A stretch of 64,000 nucleotides of DNA from Talaromyces rugulosus (Eukaryota; Ascomycota; Eurotiomycetes; Eurotiales; Trichocomaceae): contig NC_049564.1 of the NCBI RefSeq assembly GCF_013368755.1, positions 1,434,001 through 1,498,000 of the forward strand, given 5' to 3'. Position 1 is the first letter of the stretch. Every line of letters begins with the position of its first letter. The position numbers and the translations under genes are program-made. Positions 25,101 through 34,396 of the stretch are shown here, piece by piece. A model generated the notes under the pieces. The model made no database searches, was not told the DNA's origin, and saw only the letters and a list, made by a program, of their open reading frames with translations.

Positions 25101-27824
25101 TGGGATGACGAAATCAAACCTCTCAACGAATCGCTCCGAGGCATGGTCAATCTTGACAAGGTTGTCGTTATTACTGGTTTTGCTGAAGTTGGCCCTTGGG
25201 GTAACTCGCGCACTAGATGGGAAATGGAGGCACATGGCAAGTTCTCCCTGGAAGGCTGCGTGGAAATGGCCTGGATGATGGGTTTGATCAAGAACCACAA
25301 TGGTCCACTGAAGGGCAAGCCATACTCTGGCTGGGTAGACTCCAAGACCGGAGAACCTGTCGACGACAAAGATATCAAGGGCAAGTACGAAAAGTACATC
25401 CTTGAACACTCGGGTATTCGTCTCATCGAGCCGGAGCTCTTCAAAGGATACGACCCGAACAAGAAGCAGCTGCTCCAAGAAGTTGTCATTGAAGCGGACT
25501 TGGAGCCATTTGAGACTTCTAAGGAAACTGCTGAAGAGTTCAAGCGCGAGCACGGGGATAAGGTTGAAATCTTTGAGATTCCTGATTCGGGGGAGTACAC
25601 CGTTAGAATCAAGAAAGGTGCAAACCTTTGGATTCCAAAGGCTCTTCAATTTGACCGTCTGGTTGCCGGTCAAATCCCTACTGGTTGGGATGCTAAGAGA
25701 TACGGTGTTCCCGATGATATCATCGACCAAGTCGACCCTGTCACTCTTTACGTTCTTGTCTGCACTGCCGAGTCTCTACTTTCTGCTGGTATCACCGATC
25801 CCTACGAGTTCTACAAGTATGTGCATTTGTCTGAAGTTGGCAACTGTATTGGTTCCGGTGTTGGTGGTACTACTGCTTTACGAGGCATGTACAAAGATCG
25901 GTTCCTCGACAAGCCGATTCAAAAGGATATTTTGCAAGAGTCTTTCGTCAACACCATGGCTGCTTGGGTTAACATGCTTCTTTTGTCTTCTACTGGGCCT
26001 ATCAAGAGTCCTGTTGGTGCCTGCGCCACCTCTGTGGAGTCTCTTGATATCGGTTACGACACCATTGTTGAAGGAAAGGCACGTGTTTGTCTCGTCGGTG
26101 GATTTGATGACTTCCAAGAAGAAGGATCATACGAATTCGCCAACATGGGTGCCACCAGCAATGCCAAGGACGAATTCAAACGGGGGCGAACCCCACAAGA
26201 AATGTCCCGCCCGACATCGACCACCCGTAACGGATTCATGGAGTCTCAAGGTTGTGGTATCCAGGTCCTGATGACTGCACAGCTTGCCTTGGACATGGGT
26301 GTCCCCATCTATGGTGTTGTTGCAGCAACCACCACTGCCACTGATAAAATCGGTCGCTCTGTCCCTGCTCCTGGGCAAGGTGTGCTTACCGGAGCTCGCG
26401 AGAACCCTGGACAATTCCCGTCGCCGCTGCTCGACATCAAATACCGTCGTCGTCAGCTCGAGATTCGCCGTCAGCAAATCAAACAGTGGCAAGAATCAGA
26501 GCTGCTTTACTTGCAAGAGGAAGTCCAGGCAATCAAGAGCCAAAGCTCAGAGTCATTCAGCGAGGCCGATTACCTGCAAGAACGAGCCGAGCACATCCAC
26601 CGAGAGGCTATCCGTCAAGAAAAAGAAGCCCAGAGCAGCTTTGGCAATGAGTTCTGGCATCGCGACTCTCGTATTGCGCCGTTGCGTGGTGCACTAGCCA
26701 CATGGGGATTGACCATTGATGATCTCGATGTCGCTTCTTTCCATGGAACGTCTACAGTTGCTAACGATAAGAACGAATCGGATGTTATCTGCCAACAACT
26801 CAAGCACTTGGGTCGCAAGAAAGGAAACGCTGTTTTGGGTATTTTCCAGAAGTACTTGACTGGCCATCCTAAGGGTGCCGCTGGCGCCTGGATGCTGAAC
26901 GGCTGCCTCCAGGTTTTGAACAGTGGTATCATCCCTGGAAACCGAAATGCAGACAATGTTGACAAGGTCATGGAGAAATTCGACTTGATTGTCTATCCCA
27001 GTCGGACCATCAAGACCGATGGTGTCAAGGCATTCTCTGTCACTTCGTTCGGATTCGGACAAAAGGGTGCCCAGGCTATTGGTATCCACCCCAGATACCT
27101 CTTTGCAGCACTGGACAAGGCCCAATTCGATTCGTATAAGGCCAAGGTCGAAGCACGTCAAAAGAAAGCATACCGTTACTTCCACAATGGGTTGATCAAC
27201 AACTCTATCTTCCAGGCGAAGAGCAAGGCTCCGTACGAAGACAAGCAACAGAGCGAAGTCTTCCTCAACCCAGACTACCGTGTCACGCTTGACAAGAAGA
27301 CTTCAGAGCTCACCTTCCCTTCCGTCGCCCCCAAGAGCGAGACCGACCAGACGGAAAAGACTCGTAAGATGGTCGAGTCTCTGGCCGCAGCCACAGCCAT
27401 GCCCAACTCCCGAGTCGGCGTCGATGTCGAGCACGTTGATGCCATCAATATTGAAAACGAAGTCTTTGTGGAGCGCAATTTCACTGAAGCTGAGCAAGAA
27501 TATTGCCACAAAGCACCGTCGCCGCAGGCCTCATTCGCCGGCAGATGGAGCGCCAAGGAGGCAGTTTTCAAGTCCCTTGGAGTTCCATCTAAGGGATCCG
27601 GTGCGCCATTGAAAGAAATTGAAATCACAAACGACGCCAATGGTGCTCCTACTGTAAATGTAAGCGCCCTTTACCAACCACATTTCTTGAATTTACCTGC
27701 TAACTTTCCACAGCTTCATGGAGCGGCTGCCGAAGCTGCCAAGCTTGCCGGTATCAAATCCGTCATTGTCAGCATTAGCCACAGCGATTCCCAGGCTATT
27801 GCTGTTGCTGTGTCAAAATATTAA
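22138..27824 (+). CDS. FAS2: Fatty acid synthase, alpha subunit
   Basis: Exons 22138-22654, 22717-27659 and 27714-27824 give 1856 residues. Domains in order: N-terminal beta-contacting segment ([18 protein letters not shown]), an Ala/Pro-rich linker, acyl carrier domain with the phosphopantetheine site GGKSTLQ (Ser175, formed across intron 1), ketoacyl reductase ([16 protein letters not shown]), ketoacyl synthase (catalytic Cys1275 in [11 protein letters not shown], then [13 protein letters not shown] and [11 protein letters not shown]), and a C-terminal phosphopantetheinyl transferase domain (VGVDVEHV near 1740, [16 protein letters not shown]). With the beta chain it produces palmitoyl/stearoyl-CoA. 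Intron 2 (27660-27713, 54 nt) is stop-free and a multiple of three; splicing restores the usual [17 protein letters not shown] sequence, so I treat it as an intron. Confidence 0.96.
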
Positions 27825-28118
27825 TTAGTATTGTTTTAATGATGAGCGATGACCTTTTTCTGTTTCTCTTTGGACATGTCGTTAGAGTACTCTAGATGTA
27901 CAAAAAATTCCGAAAACATGTATACGACTCGACAGAGTCTTGTGCTTAATTTAGCTAGAATATAAGATGTCTTAATCACATTGCATTATTGACTCGTTCC
28001 TCTTTTAAAAACTAACAAAAGAAAAATCATGATTCATCAACTAGTGAATTCATATCCAAAGTTTATCCGTAATTGTACATTTTAATTTAACAGCTAACTA
28101 GCTACCTATCGACATATA

Positions 28119-30443
28119 TCACCTCCCTGAAGCGCGACTCATTGGACCCCAATTCGCCTCGGGGTTCATTGGATAACGAACCACCTTTTTCTTACCACCC
28201 TTCGGCAAGGTGGGCTGCGGTGCGAGGGACTCGTCAAAGACGATTTTGAGTGCATGCGGAGGAGCGGGCTCTTCAGCATTAGCAGTAGCAGTAGCATCAG
28301 CACCATTGTTGTTCTCGTCGCCATTGGATTCATCATTGGAGTCTTTCGGTTTGGAGACGGGTTGAGCAGTAGTAGTAGTAGTAGTAGCAGAAGAAGATGA
28401 AGCTCCCTTGCGGTACAAGGCAGCTTCGATCTTCGTCGTCAGATCGCGCACATCTGTTCCAGAAACGAGGACCTCTGAAAGTTCTCTTTTCAGCGCCGCA
28501 AGTGGTTTTTCGTCCCCTTCATCGTACTGTGTTATCCGACTGTGTTTCATAATGCCCGCGCCCGGCGTACCCACGGGCAGCGTGGGCAGCTGCTTGTCGC
28601 CTGTTTTCTGTCGTTGCCATTCTCGCATCACTTCCCAGATGACGTCCCATGGAGCATCGGTGCGCACGGAATTCGGCCGCGTGTGGCTGCGTGTTGTGCG
28701 GTAGCCGAGGCCGTGCAGAGCGCCGCGGAACATGTTTATTGGGACTGTGTATGAGCGGAGGACTCGAGAGAGGTCACTTAGGCAGACGAAGAAGGGGTAT
28801 TTTTCTTTGAGTTGTGGATCGAGACGGGGGATTAGCGCGGATGATGGTTTGTTTGTTTTTTGGGGGAGTCCTTCTTCTTCTTGTTGTTGTTGTTGTTGCT
28901 GCTCTACTTCCTTGGATTTAGTTTGAGGCTGGAAATCGAGATCTTCTTCCAGGGCTGTTGTCAGCATGCCTTCGATTCGATCCATTGTCGGATAGGTCTC
29001 CGGATCCAAGTCGGGGAGCATGTCGAGGACGTTTTGGATGAAATGAGCATTGTGCAGAGGGCCACCCCACATGGGCCCTGCCAGATGTGTTTTGAAGCCA
29101 CAGTGTCGACAGAATTCGGACGAGGTGGGTGCTTGTGCCAGAGCGTGGTGGAAGAACAAGTCGCCGACTTTGTTGGCTCGTGTGCGCGTGCTGGTCATAT
29201 ACTGGGTCGTCCAGGCGCCACAGCCCGAGTCGCAGTTGTACAGCAGCATTGTTTTGCCAGCGAGGAACTTGACCTCGGCCGGCGACTTGTGCACGCGGAC
29301 AAACACTCGTGCGTAATAATCGATGGAAAGAGAGAGCAAAGGCTCCACGGCCAAGCCATATTTTGCTGCCGCGGTTGCGATGGAATTGACAATAAGACGA
29401 AGTCCGACCTCGTGTCCATGGGCTAATCTTGTGGGTATGCCTCCATACAAGGAGAACGCCTTTTCAGGATATCCGGTCGACGCAAAGACTCCGGCGTCGG
29501 TGCAGGTCACGCATAACAGGCCGCCATCGTTGACTGCTTGAACGGCAGCGTCGAGAAATGGACCTGCAGTGCCATATGGGTCGAGGTCAATGACATCAAA
29601 CTTTCCAACAATATGGTCTTTCTTTTCTGCTTGGATGCCGTACATGTACACCCTGGCATCTCCAACGTTGGGCCGCACCATTTCTTCAACATTGTTGTAC
29701 TTTATATTGACCTTCACGGCTTCTACAGCCGACGGAGACAAGTCGTTCGAAACAATGGTTGTCGCCAGGGGCACTTCTTTGGCATATCGTAGTGCTCGGA
29801 GACCTGTAGCAGACAGCGCATCCAGAATCTGAAACCTTATTGGCGGCGCTTCTGGTTTGGGAGGCTCTTGTTGCTTCTCTTGGTTTTCCACGGATACTTC
29901 CCCTCCATCCTGCCCTTCTTCCGTCGTAATTTTCTTATTACTTTTCGCGGAATCGCCATCTCCGTCTCCGTCGTCTTCCCTCTTCCTCTTCTTGTCTTTG
30001 CGCCCTTTTCCTCTTCGCTGTGCCCGAGCAGCTGTAGCCTTCTTCAAAGCTAGCGCATGATTTGCAAACACATTTATTGCGATAACGCTCAGGTCACGGT
30101 TGAACTGCTGAATTGGGTTGTAAAAGACGGACGCCTGCTGTTCGGTTCCGCTTCCGCGGGGTTTCTCGGGTCGCGCGGTTTTCTCGACTGGTTTCAGAAT
30201 GTATGCCAATCCTTCCTTGACGGATTCATATTCCTTGCCGTCAATGTCCACTACCGACGTCGGCGTCGGCGTCGGCGCAGGGGGAGGTGCAGCTGTTGTT
30301 TCCTCGGTGACCATTGTCCTCGCGGCGTTCAACGCTAGATGTGGAGGTTGTTTGACGGCGGACAGTGGTAGCGTGGTAAGTTTCTGGAGAGCGTATTTTC
30401 TGTGAAATGCAAATAGTGTATAGCACGTATTGAATAGCCGCAT
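28119..30443 (-). CDS. TRM1: tRNA (guanine26-N2)-dimethyltransferase Trm1
   Basis: An unspliced frame gives 774 residues from the ATG at 30443. Trm1 adds two methyl groups to guanine 26 of tRNAs, using S-adenosylmethionine, in nucleus and mitochondria. Visible motifs: SVFYNPIQQFNRDLSV near the N-terminus, LSATGLRALRYAKEVP, the catalytic-region DLDPYG motif, CTDAGVFAS, and a C-terminal Zn-type region (CDSGCGAW, CRHCGFKTHLAGP). There is a Lys/Arg-rich insert likely serving as nuclear signal, and long Ser/Thr/Gln-rich inserts near the C-terminus. Three in-frame ATGs (30545, 30443, 30314) could start it. The middle one gives a basic, Ser/Thr-containing, acid-free leader (MRLFNTCYTLFAFHRKYALQ) like a mitochondrial presequence; the last gives a short form starting MVTEETT. 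Confidence 0.93.
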   Translation of the reverse strand: MRLFNTCYTLFAFHRKYALQKLTTLPLSAVKQPPHLALNAARTMVTEETTAAPPPAPTPTPTSVVDIDGKEYESVKEGLAYILKPVEKTARPEKPRGSGTEQQASVFYNPIQQFNRDLSVIAINVFANHALALKKATAARAQRRGKGRKDKKRKREDDGDGDGDSAKSNKKITTEEGQDGGEVSVENQEKQQEPPKPEAPPIRFQILDALSATGLRALRYAKEVPLATTIVSNDLSPSAVEAVKVNIKYNNVEEMVRPNVGDARVYMYGIQAEKKDHIVGKFDVIDLDPYGTAGPFLDAAVQAVNDGGLLCVTCTDAGVFASTGYPEKAFSLYGGIPTRLAHGHEVGLRLIVNSIATAAAKYGLAVEPLLSLSIDYYARVFVRVHKSPAEVKFLAGKTMLLYNCDSGCGAWTTQYMTSTRTRANKVGDLFFHHALAQAPTSSEFCRHCGFKTHLAGPMWGGPLHNAHFIQNVLDMLPDLDPETYPTMDRIEGMLTTALEEDLDFQPQTKSKEVEQQQQQQQEEEGLPQKTNKPSSALIPRLDPQLKEKYPFFVCLSDLSRVLRSYTVPINMFRGALHGLGYRTTRSHTRPNSVRTDAPWDVIWEVMREWQRQKTGDKQLPTLPVGTPGAGIMKHSRITQYDEGDEKPLAALKRELSEVLVSGTDVRDLTTKIEAALYRKGASSSSATTTTTTAQPVSKPKDSNDESNGDENNNGADATATANAEEPAPPHALKIVFDESLAPQPTLPKGGKKKVVRYPMNPEANWGPMSRASGR

Positions 30444-30798
30444 TGGCTCGTGCAACTGGCTACCAGATTGGCATTTCTGGGCGAAGTGTACTCGGCGTGT
30501 CGAAGGAAGCTTCGCGCTGGCGACGGTCGATAAAAAAAATCCCATGCACGGACCATGTCTGTTCCCCACGCCGGATGCCCTAACTATAAAGTATCAACTA
30601 TAATATCTCAACTTTTTATGAGTGAACTATAGATCAATTTTTAATATAGAAATTATAACTATTAAGATACAGACTATTTGTCAAAAAAAAAAAAAAAAAA
30701 AAAAAGAAACACGTTGAATGATCTTGGCATTTAGTACGGGAAATATTATAGACAATGCATAAGAAATAAGCCATGGCGGAGCGATACATGTATAAACT
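30444..30798. other. AT-rich spacer with A-tract
   Basis: The stretch contains the upstream TRM1 leader region, then a very AT-rich segment (about 30583-30700) ending in a run of about 22 A at 30683-30704. No gene is seen. Confidence 0.5.
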
Positions 30799-31200
30799 TC
30801 ACAGCAAGCCTGATCCCATCCAAACAACCGTGGTAATATCCAGCACCAGCCCAGGCCCCATACTTCCCCAAGTCGCTGTCTCAAACACAACCACCTCGGA
30901 TAAGAAGTTCAGACAGGTGATGACAAATCCAATACATGTTGCAATATACAGGCCCTTCTCCTTTATTCTGTATGCAGTGACAAGTCGTAGGGCTCCGGAT
31001 GCCGCGGTCCAAGTGCCGTAGAAGCGTGCAGCTAGTGGTGTTAACTGGTTGGTAAGAGGGTATGCAATATTCGGGTGGGCGTCCTTGTCGGTGGCACTAA
31101 TCGTGTAGCATGCATAAGTGTTAAAGAAGGCGAGTAAGGACATCATAAACACCCAGTATGGAAGGTAGCTTCCGTGAGAAACGGGGAGAAGACGAGCCAT
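30799..31200 (-). CDS. ERG28: Ergosterol biosynthesis protein Erg28
   Basis: An intronless frame of 133 residues. Erg28 is an ER membrane scaffold that tethers the C-4 demethylation enzymes (Erg25, Erg26, Erg27) and Erg6. The sequence has four hydrophobic segments: YLPYWVFMMSLLAFFNTYAC, the stretch around ARFYGTWTAASGALRLVTAY, GLYIATCIGFVITCLNFLSE, and the C-terminal MGPGLVLDITTVVWMG. The PLAARFYGTWT motif is characteristic of the family. Length and topology fit. It lies tail-on behind TRM1 on the same strand, with a (GA)n tract shortly upstream of its start. Confidence 0.88.
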   Translation of the reverse strand: MARLLPVSHGSYLPYWVFMMSLLAFFNTYACYTISATDKDAHPNIAYPLTNQLTPLAARFYGTWTAASGALRLVTAYRIKEKGLYIATCIGFVITCLNFLSEVVVFETATWGSMGPGLVLDITTVVWMGSGLL

Positions 31201-31647
31201 GATTTCGTCTCATTAATTTCATTGGAAATTTGTCCTTCGACGTGAGAGAGAGAGAGAGAGAGAGAGTGAGATGTTAATCCCAAGCCCAGTATTTAAAGGT
31301 AAGAAAGTCAGTAAGCACTAATAGAAAATAGATAATTAGTAAGCTTACGAGGATACAAGGCTTAGCTGCGGAGAAAATATAATTGTATGGAGCATGGAGT
31401 ACTTAATTAAATTATGCATATTAGAGTTATAGTACGAAAGAAGACAGGCAAAATATATCGACAGAGACAGAATAATATTCGTTGATGAATGCCTGAGTAG
31501 TCAGGTAGGCAACTCACGGACGCGGCGATGACTCCTGCTAAGGCAATTCATCTCTTCTTAACAAGGATTAGGAAGGGCTTTTCCCATGAGTGGTTTATAC
31601 TCTGAGGTGCATCATCCACACACATCGCTCGCCCTACTCTTGCCGCA
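31201..31647. repeat. Intergenic region with a (GA)n microsatellite
   Basis: A GA repeat of roughly 11 units lies at about 31244-31266, about 45 nt upstream of the ERG28 start on the minus strand. The remainder is AT-rich; I see no gene. Confidence 0.6.
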
Positions 31648-32010
31648 ATGGCAATGAACATTGTGAAGCTGCCGCTGGAAATACCACTTCTGATTCTCGA
31701 TTTTGCTGATAAATTCCAAGACTGTTTGAAACTTCTTCGAGTATGCCAATATTAGAATGCGGCATTTGCGGAGAGGGTGTTCTCATGTGTCAAGTTCGAA
31801 CATACCAATCCTAAGCCTATGGTATCTTTTTTCTATGCAATCCATATTGCTTTCCATGGAAATCATTCATGAACTTTATCTAAGTGGGAAGGTCTACACA
31901 AGGCCAATATCGGCTCCATCATCGAAATCACTCAAATCCAGTACACAGATCACACTCTCTCGTCTTGCCAATGGCCGTGATGACGGACAGGGTTACGAGG
32001 GTTGATTTAA
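31648..32010 (+). pseudogene. F-box-like protein fragment, broken by stop codons
   Basis: Reading from the ATG at 31648, the frame opens with MAMNIVKLPLEIPLLILDF followed by a DCLKLLRVC segment. This matches the start of fungal F-box proteins (LP-E-I-L-x-I-L-D/E). A TAG follows CQY, after which the same frame continues sensibly (NAAFAERVFSCVKFEH) before a TGA, tandem TGA codons and a final TAA. The 16 nt around the first stop look like donor and acceptor but are too short for an intron. I infer a decayed, truncated F-box gene. The body of such a protein is absent. Confidence 0.5.
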
Positions 32011-32098
32011 ATTTTAGAAAGAATAAAAAATGCTGCTAAGTACATGTATTGCTAGTAAAGTATTATCGAAAAGGGGTCGACCAGTATACACCTGTGCC

Positions 32099-33595
32099 TC
32101 ATTCTCCACTCAACACAGAAACGGCGTAGGGGGTGAGGTTCACACTATCCCCACTGACTTGCTCTGTCCGCCATGGATTGCCCGCCGTATTCACATCAAC
32201 AGTGTCCATACTTTCAGCCTGTAAGCCCTGGACCTGGACAGTCACATTTTGGTCGGTCTTGTTGATCAACAGAACCTTCTTCCCCCCATTGACAGTGTCA
32301 AACGCCTGGGCGTGTAGCTGAGTCTCGTCGCTGCTTGTTGCAACAACATTGTCTCCTGGTGCAAAGCTGCTTTGGAGTAACTGTAAAACCCGCAAGCGTG
32401 CGGTTGGCAGGCCCGTGTTCCAGTCAATCATAGACACAGATGGGAACTGTCCTGGGTACCCGCTCAGCTGGCTTTCCCCAACTACATCGATCCCTTGCGT
32501 GGTCAAGTTGCTGAAAATATACGCAAATACACCTCCGCTCCAGGCCCAATACTCGGCTGGGATAACATAGCCCGGAACAACTGTAGTAACACCGTTTGGA
32601 TCCATGGTGCCTAGCTCATTAATGGTTGTCTTTGTGTTCGGCGCGATTTGCTTTCGCACAGCTTCAATTGCGGCTACTTCCTCAAAGAATTGATTTGCTT
32701 GTTGGAAGGACTGGGTTGCTTCATCCTGGGTAGTGCTACTAGTTGGTCCTGCATAGAAGTGGTAGCTTATCCAGTCCAATGGTGTTCCGGGCTGGTGGTT
32801 GGCAGGTTGAAGGAAGTCCTGGACACGAGTGACATTCCTATACGCCATTGCAAGCCCAACAAATTCTGTGTTAGGGGAGACGGCATGAATAGCGGCAGTC
32901 ACAGCATCGTAAATCTGATTATATAACCCGGTAACGATCGAGTGCTCGGCTTCTGACTCGTTCAAGATTTCCCATGCTTCAATGGTAAGGTTATGGCCTG
33001 GGTGGAAGACACCACATTCATCTGTCATCCCTCCTTGTGTATAGTATGACAGTAGTCGGCTATAGTAGTCCGAAATCTCTTTCAATGTAGGATCCCTTAA
33101 AGTCGTGCCATTATTATAGTTCCAGTCAATTGTGCTAACATTTTCGGGATAAGTGTAGGGAGTGTCCAACACCCACATCCAATCTGGAGTCGTCGAGTAG
33201 TTAATTATGTGGGTAACATTTGGTGTGGCATTCATGAAATCTAGCAACAGCTGGTCCGCATATGTGAAATCCCAGTACGTGATGCAGTGCGTGTCGTTGA
33301 TGATTGGAGCATCAATCTCTGGCACGGCGAGACGCGGATAGGGGAACCACGGCACATATCGTACATAATTCGAGGATACCAGAGAGAGAGAGTCGAGAGC
33401 ATTCTGCCGAATGCTGCTATCGGCTAAAAGAGGTGGGTTTGCGACTACTTGCAAAGTCGTGCTCGTTTTGGAGGTGATAAGCACATCGTCCCAGTTGATT
33501 TGAACGGCGGATGGAGTAGTCTGTCGACGATAGGGCACTATAGCTTGGCATGTAGCTGCAAGAGCAGCCAATCTCAAAAGGTGTCTAACCAGCAT
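32099..33595 (-). CDS. Secreted glycoside hydrolase, family 39-like
   Basis: An intronless frame of 498 residues from the ATG at 33595; the six upstream codons lack an ATG. It begins with a signal peptide (MLVRHLLRLAALAATCQA, cleavage likely before IVPYRR). The mature part resembles fungal GH39-type (beta/alpha)8 glycosidases: VRYVPWFPYPRLAVPEID near the N-terminus, WEILNESE as the probable acid/base Asn-Glu motif, TTINELGTM as a candidate nucleophile strand, and a C-terminal beta-domain. About ten N-glycosylation sequons (for example NYS, NNGT, NLT, NKT) fit secretion. Substrate cannot be assigned; xylosidase-type activity is only the family's best-known one. A TATATAAA-like element sits about 85-90 nt upstream on the minus strand (33679-33686). 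Confidence 0.7.
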   Translation of the reverse strand: MLVRHLLRLAALAATCQAIVPYRRQTTPSAVQINWDDVLITSKTSTTLQVVANPPLLADSSIRQNALDSLSLVSSNYVRYVPWFPYPRLAVPEIDAPIINDTHCITYWDFTYADQLLLDFMNATPNVTHIINYSTTPDWMWVLDTPYTYPENVSTIDWNYNNGTTLRDPTLKEISDYYSRLLSYYTQGGMTDECGVFHPGHNLTIEAWEILNESEAEHSIVTGLYNQIYDAVTAAIHAVSPNTEFVGLAMAYRNVTRVQDFLQPANHQPGTPLDWISYHFYAGPTSSTTQDEATQSFQQANQFFEEVAAIEAVRKQIAPNTKTTINELGTMDPNGVTTVVPGYVIPAEYWAWSGGVFAYIFSNLTTQGIDVVGESQLSGYPGQFPSVSMIDWNTGLPTARLRVLQLLQSSFAPGDNVVATSSDETQLHAQAFDTVNGGKKVLLINKTDQNVTVQVQGLQAESMDTVDVNTAGNPWRTEQVSGDSVNLTPYAVSVLSGE

Positions 33596-34396
33596 TATAA
33601 CATTAAATAACAAAAAAGTCCCTCCTATAAAACGGTTTGTCGACTGCAGAAGTTTTGGTATTTACATTATTGTCAGGATTTATATATGTTTGTGGAACTC
33701 CCTCCACTTGTTATTAGAAACAAGGTTTCGGTGATTATTGCACCGACTATCAATGCAGTCCTGGTCCTCTCCTAAGCCAGGTTTCATCGTGGTATACTTC
33801 GGCGCCTTCGTAATGATCTACGGCCGCCACCTGTGCGGGGAACCTGCCGCTAATGCGGGGAAGTTCCAGATCATACATGCCATATTATTGAGCCAACCTG
33901 AACAATGTTTGTTGCATTCGCAAGCCATTCCCCAGTAATGGCAAGTGATCGTCCTTTTCGTAGGTAACATAGCCATCATTAATTAGCTCGTATTATTGCT
34001 CCGGCCATTGCCGGGCTGGGAGGGGGGGTTTAATTCACGGTGTGTTTGCCTTCATTCGTGCCGTGATATTCTAGCTATGTTCATTGCCTTTTCTCAAGTT
34101 CGAACCCTGAAGGACAAATAAACACATCCATAACACTGCATGTCCCTGGATCCTAATGGCTCAACCCAATATTCCCCGATTGTTGTAACAATTGACCGCT
34201 AATCGCGGATACAATCTTGCTCTCTCGGGTTGATTTAGCCCGAAAGGCAACAGCCAAATGTTAATCACTTCTTGATGGAGAAAAGAAATCCCCAAGGGGG
34301 CTCTGATTGTTGAACAGGCAGGATTTATGGCTCCCCCCCCCTCCCAGTTCCATCAATTCAACCCAGCAAAAGAAATTCCAAAAAGAATCCAACAAC
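33596..34396. promoter_or_regulatory. Divergent promoter region of glycosidase and sugar transporter genes
   Basis: The 801-nt spacer separates two divergent starts, a secreted glycosidase and a sugar transporter, which suggests possible co-expression. A TATA-like box (33679-33686) faces the glycosidase. C-rich and G-rich runs occur at 34021-34028 and 34333-34346. I see CCGGGG/CCCC-like motifs but did not establish any CreA or other site. Confidence 0.45.

Noticed and set aside
24936..25730. 264-codon minus strand frame inside FAS alpha
   Set aside because: Antisense to conserved FAS alpha coding sequence.
25402..26271. 289-codon + strand frame inside FAS alpha
   Set aside because: Out-of-frame shadow of the ketoacyl synthase domain, Ser/Leu-rich with no motif.
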